DNA from: Streptomyces sp. NRRL B-24484
GTDB lineage: Bacteria; Actinomycetota; Actinomycetes; Streptomycetales; Streptomycetaceae
Reading direction: 5' to 3'
Assembly (NCBI RefSeq): GCF_000717715.1
Contig: NZ_JOAI01000039.1
Coordinates: 1 to 64,000, forward strand
Length of the DNA stretch: 64,000 nucleotides
Part shown: positions 32,989 through 42,047 of the stretch, piece after piece
How positions within the stretch are numbered: the first letter of the stretch is position 1
How the letters are laid out: the number at the start of each line of letters is the position of its first letter
The notes under the pieces: model-generated
Told to the model about the DNA's origin: nothing
Databases searched by the model: none
The model's input: only the letters and a program-made list of their open reading frames with translations
Translations under genes and position numbers: made by a program

Positions 32989-34602
32989 GTGGTACAGCAG
33001 CCCGACCGCCGGGACTGGTGGCGAGACGCGGCGATCTACCAGGTCTACCCGCGCAGCTTCGCCGACGGCAACGGCGACGGCACCGGTGACCTGGCGGGGA
33101 TCCGCGCCCGGCTCCCGTACCTCGCCGAACTCGGCTTCGACGCCGTCTGGTTCAACCCCTGGTACCCCTCCCCGCTGAAGGACGGCGGCTACGACGTCGC
33201 CGACTACCGCGCCATCGACCCGGTCTTCGGCTCCCTGGAGGAGGCCGAGAAGCTCATCGCGGAGGCCCGCGACCTGGGCATCCGCACCGTCGTCGACATC
33301 GTGCCCAACCACGTGTCCGACCGGCACCCGTGGTTCCGGGCGGCCCTCGCGGCCGGCATCGGCAGCCCCGAGCGGGAGCTCTTCCACTTCGCCGAGGGCC
33401 GCGGCGAGCACGGCGAACTGCCGCCCAACGACTGGAAGTCGGAGTTCGGCGGCTGCCCGTGGACGCGGATCGAGGACGGGCAGTGGTACCTCCACCTGTT
33501 CGCCACCGAGCAGCCCGACCTCAACTGGGCGCACCCGCTGGTCCGCCGGGAGCACGAGGAGATCCTGCGGTTCTGGTTCGACCGCGGCGCGGCCGGCGTG
33601 CGGATCGACTCGGCCGGCCTGCTGACCAAGGAGCCCGGCCTGCCCGACTTCGAACCCGGCGTCGACACCCACCCGTTCGTCGACCGCGACGACCTGCACG
33701 AGATCTACCGCTCCTGGCGGGCGATCGCCGACTCCTACGAGGAGCCGCGGGTGCTGATCGGCGAGATCTGGGTGCCGGACACCGAGCGGTTCGCCCGCTA
33801 CCTGCGCCCGGACGAGCTGCACACCGCCTTCAACTTCGACTTCCTGGCCCGCCCGTGGTCGGCCGCCGAGCTGCGCGCCTCGATCGACGGCACGCTGGCG
33901 GCGCACGCCCCGGTCGGCGCCCCGGCCACCTGGGTGCTCGCCAACCACGACGTCACCCGCACCGTCACCCGGTACGGCCGGGAGGACACCCGCTTCCAGT
34001 TCGCCACCAAGCGCTTCGGCACCCCGACCGACCTGGACCTGGGCCTGCGCCGGGCGCGCGCCGCAGCCCTGCTCTCGCTCGCCCTGCCCGGCTCGCTCTA
34101 CCTCTACCAGGGCGAGGAGCTCGGCCTGCCCGAGGTCGAGGACCTGCCGCTCGGCAGCCTGCAGGACCCGATGCACTTCCGCTCGGGCGGGGCCGACCCC
34201 GGCCGTGACGGCTGCCGCGTCCCGATCCCGTGGTCCGGCACCCTGCCGCCGTACGGCTTCGCGCCCGACGGCGCCGAGTCCTGGCTGCCGCAGCCGGCCG
34301 GCTGGGGCGCGCTCACCGTGGCGGCGCAGACCGGCGACCCGGACTCGATGCTGGAGCTCTACCGCGCCGCGCTGCGGATCCGCCGCGAGCGGATCACCGG
34401 GGGCTTCGACTGGCTGCCCTCCGCCCCCGAGGTGCTGGCCTTCCGGCGCGCCGAGGGCTTCGGCTGCCTGGTGAACCTCGGCGAACAGCCGGTGCCGCTG
34501 CCCGGGGACACCCGGCCGGTGCTCTCCAGCGGACCGCTCGCCGACGGCGCTGTGCCCGCCGACACCGCGGTGTGGCTGGAGTTCCTGGACACTCGTCTAT
34601 GA
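32989..34602 (+). CDS. GH13 alpha-glucosidase, cytoplasmic
   Basis: A 537-residue GH13 enzyme without a signal peptide. Conserved regions are VDIVPNHVS, GVRIDS with nucleophile D207, LIGEIW with acid/base E259, and LANHDV with D321; the N-terminus WWRDAAIYQVYPRSFADGNGDGTGDL is that of oligo-1,6/alpha-glucosidases that act on short substrates. As last gene of the ABC transporter operon it should hydrolyse the imported oligosaccharides to glucose; the linkage specificity (alpha-1,3 versus alpha-1,4) cannot be read from sequence. GAAAGGA stands nine bases before the GTG start. Confidence 0.9.
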   Translation: MVQQPDRRDWWRDAAIYQVYPRSFADGNGDGTGDLAGIRARLPYLAELGFDAVWFNPWYPSPLKDGGYDVADYRAIDPVFGSLEEAEKLIAEARDLGIRTVVDIVPNHVSDRHPWFRAALAAGIGSPERELFHFAEGRGEHGELPPNDWKSEFGGCPWTRIEDGQWYLHLFATEQPDLNWAHPLVRREHEEILRFWFDRGAAGVRIDSAGLLTKEPGLPDFEPGVDTHPFVDRDDLHEIYRSWRAIADSYEEPRVLIGEIWVPDTERFARYLRPDELHTAFNFDFLARPWSAAELRASIDGTLAAHAPVGAPATWVLANHDVTRTVTRYGREDTRFQFATKRFGTPTDLDLGLRRARAAALLSLALPGSLYLYQGEELGLPEVEDLPLGSLQDPMHFRSGGADPGRDGCRVPIPWSGTLPPYGFAPDGAESWLPQPAGWGALTVAAQTGDPDSMLELYRAALRIRRERITGGFDWLPSAPEVLAFRRAEGFGCLVNLGEQPVPLPGDTRPVLSSGPLADGAVPADTAVWLEFLDTRL

Positions 34603-34620
34603 TTGCTGGACAGGTGTCCA
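34586..34620 (+). promoter_or_regulatory. promoter and TetR-type operator of the DUF1304-TetR pair
   Basis: TGGACAGGTGTCCA (34607-34620) has perfect 6-bp arms around GG, and an extra half site TGGACA lies at 34586-34591. A TATGAT -10 hexamer (34599-34604) sits between them, so binding would block RNA polymerase. The TetR protein encoded two genes downstream is the obvious candidate. Confidence 0.6.
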
Positions 34621-34637
34621 TGAAATCGGAGTGATCC

Positions 34638-35000
34638 ATGCATACGGCGGCGAACGTCCTGGTCGGCCTGGTGGCCGCACTGCACGCGTACATCCTGGTG
34701 CTGGAGATGTTCCTCTGGGAGCGCTCCCCGGGCCGGAGCCTCTCCGGCTTCGACGCCGGCCTCGCGAAGGCGACCGCCCCGCTGGCCGCCAACCAGGGCC
34801 TCTACAACGGCTTCCTGGCCGCGGGCCTGGTCTGGGGCCTGATCGCCGCCGACCCGGTCGGCCACGACGCCCAGGTCTTCTTCCTGAGCTGCGTCGTGGT
34901 CGCCGGTCTGTACGGCGGGGCCACCGCGAACCGGCGGATCCTGGTCGCCCAGGCGCTGCCCGGGGCCGTCGCCCTCGCCGCCGTGCTGGCCGCCGGATGA
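34638..35000 (+). CDS. DUF1304 family membrane protein
   Basis: A 120-residue protein with four predicted transmembrane helices and the DUF1304 signatures HAYILVLEMFLWE and ANQGLYNGFLAAGLVWG. The family has no known function; genes are often next to TetR or MarR regulators. GGAG lies seven bases before the ATG. Its stop overlaps the start of the TetR gene (ATGA), so the two are translationally coupled and probably autoregulated through the palindrome just upstream. Confidence 0.88.
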   Translation: MHTAANVLVGLVAALHAYILVLEMFLWERSPGRSLSGFDAGLAKATAPLAANQGLYNGFLAAGLVWGLIAADPVGHDAQVFFLSCVVVAGLYGGATANRRILVAQALPGAVALAAVLAAG

Positions 35001-35548
35001 ACGACCCCCGCGCCGAACGCACCAGGGCCGCACTGCGCGGCGCACTGCTCGCCGAGTGCGGCGAGCGGCCGCTCTCGGAGGTGAGCGTCTCGGCCGTGGT
35101 CCGCCGCGCGGGCCTCGGCCGGGCCACCTTCTACCTGCACTACGAGGACCTGCGGGCGCTCGCCGTCGACGCCTGCGGGGGAGTGGTCGAGGCGGCCGTC
35201 GACGCCCTGCACGACTGGCGCGGCCCGGTCGACCCGGCGGCACCCCCCGCCGCCCTCACCGCCTTCCTGGCGGACACCGCCGAGCGCGCCGCGCTCTACC
35301 GCGGCCTGCTCGACCCGGGCGGCGGCGGCCCGCTCGGCGACCTCATGCACCGGCGGCTGCGGGAGCGCAGCCGCACCGAACGCGAACGGGCCGGCGCCCC
35401 GCACGCCGACACGGTGGCCTCCGCCGTCGCCGCAGCCTTCACCGGCCTGCTCGCCGACTGGCTGCACGGCCTGATCACCGCAGACCCGCCCACCTTCGCC
35501 GGCCACGTCTGGCGCCTGCTGATCGCCCTGCACAGCGCTCCGATGTGA
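34997..35548 (+). CDS. TetR family transcriptional regulator
   Basis: A 183-residue TetR-type repressor. The N-terminal helix-turn-helix region LSEVSVSAVVRRAGLGRATFYLHYEDLRAL is typical; the C-terminal ligand domain (about residues 75-183) is not specific to a recognised group. The ATG overlaps the DUF1304 stop by four bases. It probably represses its own operon by binding the TGGACA/TGTCCA palindrome at 34607-34620. The ligand is unknown. Confidence 0.87.
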   Translation: MNDPRAERTRAALRGALLAECGERPLSEVSVSAVVRRAGLGRATFYLHYEDLRALAVDACGGVVEAAVDALHDWRGPVDPAAPPAALTAFLADTAERAALYRGLLDPGGGGPLGDLMHRRLRERSRTERERAGAPHADTVASAVAAAFTGLLADWLHGLITADPPTFAGHVWRLLIALHSAPM

Positions 35549-35563
35549 AGCCACAGCCGCCTG

Positions 35564-36100
35564 CTACGGCAGGTTGCGGGCCCAGATCCAGTCCAGGCCG
35601 TCCTCGCCGATCTCGTCCAGGTGGTCGGCGCGGGTCAGCCCGGCCTTCACCGCGACCCGCTGAGAGGCGAGGTTGTCGGGGCGTATCCGGGCGATCAGGG
35701 GCAGCCGCGGCAGCCGCCGGCCGGCCCACGCCACCACGGCGGAGGCGGCCTCGCTCGCCACGCCCCGGCCCCAGCAGGCCGGGTCGAAGCGGTAGAAGAG
35801 GTTGAGCCCGCGGATGCCGCCCAGCACGGTCGGCTTCACCCCGCAGAAGCCGAGCGGCTGCTCCGCCTCCAGACCGCGCACCACCCAGTACCCGTAGCCG
35901 CTGCGCCGCCACCGCTCGTCCCAGCGCCGGTACAGCCATTCGGCCTCGGCCCGGGTGCGCAGGGCGTCGGAAGGGTTGTGCCGGCAGGTCCGCGGGTCGC
36001 GGTGGACGGCCAGGATCGCCGCCACGTCCGCGGGGACCGGTCGCCGCAGGACGAGGTGATCTGTCGTCAGTTCCGTTGTGTCCGCCCCCGGTTCGGTCAT
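35564..36100 (-). CDS. GNAT family N-acetyltransferase (RimJ/RimL type)
   Basis: A 178-residue acetyltransferase with the RimJ/RimL pattern: LTTDHLVLRRPVPADV at the start, LFYRFDPACWGRGVASEA as the acetyl-CoA pyrophosphate loop, and RIRPDNLASQRVAVKAGL near the end. It transfers an acetyl group to an unknown amine or protein N-terminus. On the minus strand TAGGCT stands six bases before the ATG without a ribosome-binding site, so a leaderless transcript is likely. It converges on the TetR gene with only 15 bases between stops. Confidence 0.88.
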   Translation of the reverse strand: MTEPGADTTELTTDHLVLRRPVPADVAAILAVHRDPRTCRHNPSDALRTRAEAEWLYRRWDERWRRSGYGYWVVRGLEAEQPLGFCGVKPTVLGGIRGLNLFYRFDPACWGRGVASEAASAVVAWAGRRLPRLPLIARIRPDNLASQRVAVKAGLTRADHLDEIGEDGLDWIWARNLP

Positions 36101-36125
36101 GGCCGCAGCCTAACCCGGGCGGACC

Positions 36126-37178
36126 TCAGCGGCACCAGCCGTTGCGGTAGGCGATCCAGTCGGCGGGGGTGGCGGTGAAGTCGACGTACAGCGCCAGGCC
36201 GAAGTTCTGCCGCCCGTTGCGGCCGAGGCCGAGCCGGGCGCCGCGGACGGCGGCCGAGACGGTCTCGGCGGAGCCGCGGTGACCGAAGTCGTCCGCCCAG
36301 TACGCGGGCAGTCCGATCAGCAGGTCGGCGGAGGCCGGGGTGGCGGCCAGCGCCAGCTCGGTCTGCCGGGCGACGTAGCCGCCGTACAGCGACTCCAGGG
36401 GCATCCCGGTGTCATAGCTCATCACCGCGATCTGGTCGACCCGGCGGGCGACGTCCGCGAAGTACTCCTTCGACCACCACTTGCCGTGGTCGGCGAGGGC
36501 GAGCCCGGCCCGGTGCAGTCCGGGGACGGGGTCGATCTGCGGGGCGGCGACCGAGAGCGGCACCCCGGAGGAGGCGGTGAGCGGGTGGAGCTGGTCGAGC
36601 AGGGCGAGGAAGCCGGCGGACCCGGAGCGGACGGGTTCGAGGTCGAAGTGCACGCCCTCGAAGCCGAGGGCCAGCGTCTGCACGGTGGCGACGGTGATCC
36701 GGGTCCGCACCTCGGGCCGGTCCAGGCGCAGGCCGTCCTTCTCCGGGGCGACCACGTCGCCGAGCCAGGCCTGCACCCGCAGGCCGGGCAGCCGGCGGTG
36801 GACGCCGTCCAGGAACCAGCGGGCCTCCGGGGCGAGCGCGGGGTCGAGCGAGCCGTCGTGCGCGAGCGGCCCGGTGTGCACGTACAGGTCGCGGATGCCG
36901 GTGCCGGCGAGGCGGGCGGCGAGCGCGGTGAGGTCGGCGTCGGTGCGCCGCCCGTCGACCCAGGCGTGGCCCAGCCAGAGGGCGTCGCGGCCCCTCGTCC
37001 TGGCCTCGGCGGCCGGTTCGCCCACGTACTGCACCCGCAGGGCGACGGCGGCGGCGCCCACCGGAAGGAGCAGCAGCCCGAGGACGGCGAGCAGCGCGAC
37101 GACGAGCCGCCGGCGCACCCTCCGTCCGGGCCGCGGCCTGCGCAACCACGCCGCCGGCGCGGTGATCCTCCGTGGCAC
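36126..37178 (-). CDS. membrane-anchored GH18-like TIM-barrel hydrolase
   Basis: A 350-residue protein with a basic N-terminus and one hydrophobic helix (about residues 24-45), giving a type II or signal-anchored topology with the domain outside. The domain shows GFEGVHFDLEPV, in which D-x-E matches the GH18 catalytic motif, plus IAVMSYDTGMP. Such proteins are distant from true chitinases and the substrate is unknown. GGGAG stands upstream of the GTG at 37178; the frame is open for several kilobases further upstream, but that part is antisense to metH and not coding. Divergent from metH. Confidence 0.8.
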   Translation of the reverse strand: MPRRITAPAAWLRRPRPGRRVRRRLVVALLAVLGLLLLPVGAAAVALRVQYVGEPAAEARTRGRDALWLGHAWVDGRRTDADLTALAARLAGTGIRDLYVHTGPLAHDGSLDPALAPEARWFLDGVHRRLPGLRVQAWLGDVVAPEKDGLRLDRPEVRTRITVATVQTLALGFEGVHFDLEPVRSGSAGFLALLDQLHPLTASSGVPLSVAAPQIDPVPGLHRAGLALADHGKWWSKEYFADVARRVDQIAVMSYDTGMPLESLYGGYVARQTELALAATPASADLLIGLPAYWADDFGHRGSAETVSAAVRGARLGLGRNGRQNFGLALYVDFTATPADWIAYRNGWCR

Positions 37179-37334
37179 CCGGCCACTCCCTTCCCGTCCG
37201 TTCAGGTGGTCAGGACGCCCAGGATGCGGAACGGGTTCCGTCGCCGGGCAGGTGTCCGGATACCCTGACGGCGTGCGCCCCCGAACCAGGAGGGGACGCA
37301 TAGCCGACAGCCGTCGCACCCAGGGAGTCGCCCC

Positions 37335-40300
37335 ATGGCCACCGCCGTCCCCTCGTCCGCCGCAGCCGCCGCCCACCAGGAGCGTGCGAACGCCCTCCGC
37401 GAAGCCCTCGCCACCCGCGTCGTGGTGGCCGACGGAGCGATGGGCACGATGCTGCAGGCGCAGGACCCGACCCTGGAGGACTTCCGGCAGCTGGAGGGCT
37501 GCAACGAGATCCTCAACGTCACCCGCCCCGACATCGTGCGCTCGGTGCACGACGCGTACTTCGCCGTCGGCGTGGACTGCGTGGAGACCAACACCTTCGG
37601 TGCCAATGCCGCGGCGCTCGGAGAGTACGAGATCGCCGACCGCATCGTCGAGCTGTCCGAGGCCGGGGCGAGGATCGCCCGCGAGGCGGCCGACGAGTTC
37701 ACCGCCCGGGACGGCCGGACCCGCTGGGTGCTCGGCTCGATCGGCCCCGGCACCAAGCTGCCGACCCTGGGCCACACCACCTTCGCGGTGATCCGCGAGG
37801 GCTTCCGGCAGAACGCGGCCGGCCTGATCGCCGGCGGCGCCGACGCCCTGCTGATCGAGACCAGCCAGGACCTGCTGCAGACCAAGGCCTCCGTGCTGGG
37901 CGTGAAGCAGGCGCTCGCCGAGGCCGGCCTGGACCTGCCGGTGCTCGCCCAGGTGACCGTGGAGACCACCGGCACCATGCTGCTCGGCTCGGAGATCGGT
38001 GCGGCGCTGACCGCCCTGGAGCCGCTGGGCATCGACTACATCGGCATGAACTGCGCCACCGGCCCCGCCGAGATGAGCGAGCACCTGCGCTACCTGGCGA
38101 AGAACGCCAAGGTCGGCCTCTCCTGCATGCCCAACGCCGGCCTGCCCGTCCTCGGCAAGGACGGCGCGCACTACCCGCTGAGCCCCGAGGAGCTCGCGGA
38201 CGCCCACGAGACCTTCGTGCGTGAGTACGGCCTGTCGCTGGTCGGCGGCTGCTGCGGCACCACGCCGGAGCACCTGCGGCACGTGGTCGAGCGCGTCCAG
38301 GGCCGCCCGGTGGTGGCCCGCGACCCGAAGCCGGAGGCGGCCGCCGCCTCGCTCTACCAGTCGGTGCCGTTCCGGCAGGACCTCTCCTACCTGGCGATCG
38401 GCGAGCGCACCAACGCCAACGGCTCGAAGAAGTTCCGCGAGGCGATGCTCGCCGAGGACTGGCAGGCCTGCGTCGAGATCGCCCGCGACCAGATCCGGGA
38501 CGGCTCGCACCTGCTCGACCTGTGCGTCGACTACGTCGGCCGCGACGGCGTCGCCGACATGCGGGAGGTCGCCACCCGGCTGGCGACCGCCTCGACCCTG
38601 CCGCTGGTGCTGGACTCCACCGAGCCCGAGGTGCTGCGGGCCGGCCTGGAGGCGCTCGGCGGCCGCGCGGTGCTCAACTCCGTCAACTACGAGGACGGCG
38701 ACGGCCCCGAGACCCGCTTCGGCAGGATCGCCTCGCTCGCCCGCGAGCACGGCGCCGGCCTGATCGCGCTGACCATCGACGAGGAGGGCCAGGCCCGCAC
38801 CGCGGACAAGAAGGTCGCCATCGCCGAGCGGCTGATCGAGCAGCTCACCACCGAGTACGGCATCGACGAGTCGTCGATCCTGGTCGACTGCCTCACCTTC
38901 ACCCTGGGCACCGGCCAGGAGGAGTCCCGCCGGGACGGCATCGAGACCGTCGAGGCGATCCGCGAGCTGAAGCGCCGCCGCCCGCAGGTGCAGACCACGC
39001 TCGGCCTGTCCAACATCTCCTTCGGCCTGTCGCCGGCCGCCCGCGTGGTGCTGAACTCGGTGTTCCTGCACGAGTGCGTCGAGGCCGGCCTGGACTCGGC
39101 GATCGTGCACGCCTCCAAGATCCTGCCGATCGCGCGGATCCCCGAGGAGCAGCGCGAGGTCGCGCTGGACCTGGTGTACGACCGCCGCCGGGACGGCTAC
39201 GACCCGCTGCAGCGCCTGCTGGAGCTGTTCGAGGGTGTCTCCTCGGCCTCGGTGAGGGCCTCCAAGGCGGAGGAGCTGGCGGCGCTGCCGCTGGACGAGC
39301 GCCTGCAGCGGCGGATCGTCGACGGCGAGCGGAACGGCCTGGAGGCCGACCTGGACGAGGCGCTGACGGCCCGTCCGGCGCTGGAGATCATCAACGAGAC
39401 GCTGCTGGCCGGCATGAAGGTGGTCGGCGAGCTGTTCGGTTCCGGCCAGATGCAGCTGCCGTTCGTGCTGCAGTCCGCCGAGGTGATGAAGTCCGCGGTG
39501 GCCCACCTGGAGCCGCACATGGAGAAGTCGGACTCGGAGGGCAAGGGCACCATCGTGCTCGCCACCGTGAAGGGCGACGTCCACGACATCGGCAAGAACC
39601 TGGTCGACATCATCCTGTCCAACAACGGCTACAACGTCGTCAACCTGGGCATCAAGCAGCCGGTCTCGGCGATCCTGGAGGCGGCGCAGGAGCACCGGGC
39701 CGACGTCATCGGCATGTCCGGGCTGCTGGTGAAGTCCACGGTGATCATGAAGGAGAACCTGGAGGAGCTGAACCAGCGCGGGTTGGCCGCCGACTACCCG
39801 GTGATCCTCGGCGGCGCCGCGCTGACCCGCGCCTACGTCGAGCAGGACCTGCACGAGGTCTACCAGGGCGAGGTCCGCTACGCCCGGGACGCCTTCGAGG
39901 GCCTCAAGCTGATGGACGCCCTGGTCGCGGTCAAGCGCGGCGTGCCCGGCGCCGCGCTGCCCGAGCTGCGGCAGCGCCGGCACGCCCGGGTGGAGGTGGA
40001 GGAGGTCGAGGAGGTCAACCTCGGCCAGATCCGCTCCGACGTGGCCGTCGACAACCGGGTGCCGGTGCCGCCGTTCTGGGGCGACCGGATCGTCAAGGGC
40101 ATCCCGTTCGCCGACTACGCCTCCTGGCTGGACGAGGACGCGCTGTTCAAGGGCCAGTGGGGCCTGAAGGCCTCGCGCACCGGTGACGGCCCCTCCTACG
40201 AGGAGCTGGTGGAGACCGAGGGCCGGCCGCGGCTGCGGATGTGGCTGGACCGGCTGCAGACCGAGGGCTGGCTGGAGCCCGCCGTCATCTACGGCTACTT

Positions 40301-40853
40301 CCCGGCGAACTCCAAGGGCGACGACCTGATCGTCCACAACGAGGACGGCTCCGAGCGGACCCGCTTCACCTTCCCGCGCCAGCGCCGCGGCCGCCGGCTC
40401 TGCCTCGCCGACTTCTTCCGCCCGGAGGACTCCGGCGAGCGGGACGTGGTGGCGCTGCAGGTGGTCACCATGGGCAACCGGGTCTCCGAGGCCGCGAACG
40501 AGCTGTTCGCCGCCAACGCCTACCGCGACTACCTGGAGCTGCACGGCCTGTCGGTGCAGCTGGCCGAGGCGCTCGCCGAGTTCTGGCACGCCCGGGTCCG
40601 CTACGAGCTCGGCTTCGGCGACGAGGACCCGCAGGACGTCCGCGACATGTTCGCCCTCAAGTACCGCGGCGCCCGCTTCTCGCTGGGCTACGGCGCCTGC
40701 CCGGAGCTGGAGGACCGAGCCAAGATCGCCGAGCTGCTGAAGCCCGAGCGGATCGGCGTGGTGCTCTCCGAGGAGTTCCAGCTGCACCCCGAGCAGTCCA
40801 CGGACGCCATCGTGATCCACCACCCCGAGGCGAAGTACTTCAACGCCAGGTAA
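37335..40853 (+). CDS. metH: cobalamin-dependent methionine synthase
   Basis: MetH of 1172 residues, close to the usual length of this four-module enzyme. Residues about 20-330 form the homocysteine-binding barrel with zinc ligands C240 and C306-C307 (GGCCGTTPEH). The methyl-tetrahydrofolate (pterin) barrel spans about 345-610 (IGERTNANGSKKF). The cobalamin cap and Rossmann domains span about 640-890 with the B12-coordinating H750 in GDVHDIGKN. The AdoMet reactivation domain forms the rest, with SLGYGACPELEDR. It methylates homocysteine from 5-methyltetrahydrofolate. GGGAG stands seven bases before the ATG. No cobalamin riboswitch was seen upstream. Confidence 0.95.
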   Translation: MATAVPSSAAAAAHQERANALREALATRVVVADGAMGTMLQAQDPTLEDFRQLEGCNEILNVTRPDIVRSVHDAYFAVGVDCVETNTFGANAAALGEYEIADRIVELSEAGARIAREAADEFTARDGRTRWVLGSIGPGTKLPTLGHTTFAVIREGFRQNAAGLIAGGADALLIETSQDLLQTKASVLGVKQALAEAGLDLPVLAQVTVETTGTMLLGSEIGAALTALEPLGIDYIGMNCATGPAEMSEHLRYLAKNAKVGLSCMPNAGLPVLGKDGAHYPLSPEELADAHETFVREYGLSLVGGCCGTTPEHLRHVVERVQGRPVVARDPKPEAAAASLYQSVPFRQDLSYLAIGERTNANGSKKFREAMLAEDWQACVEIARDQIRDGSHLLDLCVDYVGRDGVADMREVATRLATASTLPLVLDSTEPEVLRAGLEALGGRAVLNSVNYEDGDGPETRFGRIASLAREHGAGLIALTIDEEGQARTADKKVAIAERLIEQLTTEYGIDESSILVDCLTFTLGTGQEESRRDGIETVEAIRELKRRRPQVQTTLGLSNISFGLSPAARVVLNSVFLHECVEAGLDSAIVHASKILPIARIPEEQREVALDLVYDRRRDGYDPLQRLLELFEGVSSASVRASKAEELAALPLDERLQRRIVDGERNGLEADLDEALTARPALEIINETLLAGMKVVGELFGSGQMQLPFVLQSAEVMKSAVAHLEPHMEKSDSEGKGTIVLATVKGDVHDIGKNLVDIILSNNGYNVVNLGIKQPVSAILEAAQEHRADVIGMSGLLVKSTVIMKENLEELNQRGLAADYPVILGGAALTRAYVEQDLHEVYQGEVRYARDAFEGLKLMDALVAVKRGVPGAALPELRQRRHARVEVEEVEEVNLGQIRSDVAVDNRVPVPPFWGDRIVKGIPFADYASWLDEDALFKGQWGLKASRTGDGPSYEELVETEGRPRLRMWLDRLQTEGWLEPAVIYGYFPANSKGDDLIVHNEDGSERTRFTFPRQRRGRRLCLADFFRPEDSGERDVVALQVVTMGNRVSEAANELFAANAYRDYLELHGLSVQLAEALAEFWHARVRYELGFGDEDPQDVRDMFALKYRGARFSLGYGACPELEDRAKIAELLKPERIGVVLSEEFQLHPEQSTDAIVIHHPEAKYFNAR

Positions 40854-41013
40854 CCCGTCCGCTGCGTTCCGTTCGGCACATTTCCGGTCGGCGGGCGTAT
40901 CCTGAATGATCCTGAACGGGCCGGTCCGCTCACCAGCGGGCCGGCCTGTGCCATCCCCGGCCACGTCCGGCCACCCGTGCGGACGGGACCCCACCCGGCG
41001 AAGGGACCTTGCC

Positions 41014-41715
41014 ATGACGACCATCTCGACCCTCACCGAGAGCCTCGGCGGTACCGGCGGCGGCCTGCAGGCCGTGCTGCTCGACATGGACGGCACGCTC
41101 GTCGACACCGAGGACTTCTGGTGGCAGGCCGAGGCTTCGCTCTTCGCCGAGTTCGGCCACGTCCTCGACGAGGCCGACCGCGCCCACGTCGTCGGCGGCC
41201 CGATGACCCGGGTCATCGACTACCTGCTCTCCCGCACGGCCGCGCCGCTCACCCCGGCCGAGCTGACCGTGCTGATCAACCAGCGCTTCGTCGACCTGCT
41301 GGCCGGCGGCGTGCCGCTGATGCCCGGTGCCGAACGGCTGCTCAACACCCTGGCCGCGCACGGCGTCCCCGCCGCCCTGGTGTCCGCCTCGCACCGGCAC
41401 GTCATCGACATCGTGCTGCGCAGCCTCGGCGCCCACCACTTCGCCTTCTCGGTGGCCGGCGACGAGGTGCCGCGGACCAAGCCGCACCCCGACCCGTACC
41501 TCACCGCCGCCGCCCGGCTCGGCGCCGACCCGGCCCGCTGCGTGGTCATCGAGGACGCCCCCACCGGCGTGCTCGCCGCCGAGGCGGCCGGCTGCCCGGT
41601 CATCGCGGTGCCCTCCGTCGCGGCCATCGAGCCCGGCCCCGGCCGCACCGTCCTCGGCTCGCTGGAGCAGGTCGACCTGGAGCTGCTGCACGCGCTCACC
41701 GCGACCAGGGTGTGA
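41014..41715 (+). CDS. HAD family hydrolase (beta-phosphoglucomutase-like)
   Basis: A 233-residue haloacid dehalogenase-fold phosphatase. Motif I VLLDMDGTLVDTED carries the nucleophile and acid Asp, motif II is LVSASHR, motif III is the Lys in RTKPHPDPY, and motif IV is VVIEDAPTGVLAAEAAG. A helical cap follows motif I, as in subfamily I phosphatases acting on sugar phosphates or related compounds. AAGGGA precedes the ATG. It lies 160 bases after metH on the same strand, a pairing conserved in streptomycetes; no functional link is shown. Confidence 0.88.
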   Translation: MTTISTLTESLGGTGGGLQAVLLDMDGTLVDTEDFWWQAEASLFAEFGHVLDEADRAHVVGGPMTRVIDYLLSRTAAPLTPAELTVLINQRFVDLLAGGVPLMPGAERLLNTLAAHGVPAALVSASHRHVIDIVLRSLGAHHFAFSVAGDEVPRTKPHPDPYLTAAARLGADPARCVVIEDAPTGVLAAEAAGCPVIAVPSVAAIEPGPGRTVLGSLEQVDLELLHALTATRV

Positions 41716-42047
41716 GATCGATCTCTTTTCCGTGAGGGGCCGCCCCCCGGCCGCTCTCTGGCTGCGGCGCCCCGGCGACGGACCGTACAGGGGCCGATGG
41801 AGAAAACGGACATCGCGTGACAGAACGCCGGACCGCGGGATCCGGCGGGAGGCCCTCGAACCCCGGGCCCTCGCGCACGCGTGCGAGGCGGTGCGTGGTC
41901 GATATGGCACGCTACTTCCGGTCAATCCCCGAACAGGGGACCAACGGACCGTCCCGGCCGCGCCCACCACCCTGGTCACGGCACGTGACGGCACCCTACC
42001 GGCGCCTCCCCACAAGCCCGGCCGCACGGAGAAGGAATCCATCCCGC
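41716..42047. other. intergenic region upstream of the peptide-binding protein gene
   Basis: 332 bases with no supported gene. It contains a small GC hairpin around 41869-41888 and the leader of the gene at 42048. No convincing promoter hexamers were identified. Confidence 0.4.

Noticed and set aside
37179..37334. Possible cobalamin or SAM riboswitch before metH
   Set aside because: Only 156 bases are available and no B12-box or SAM-type conserved core was recognised.
36126..41216. A 1696-codon open frame on the minus strand opposite metH
   Set aside because: Only the part from 37178 downward encodes a recognisable protein (GH18-like). The remainder is the mirror of metH.
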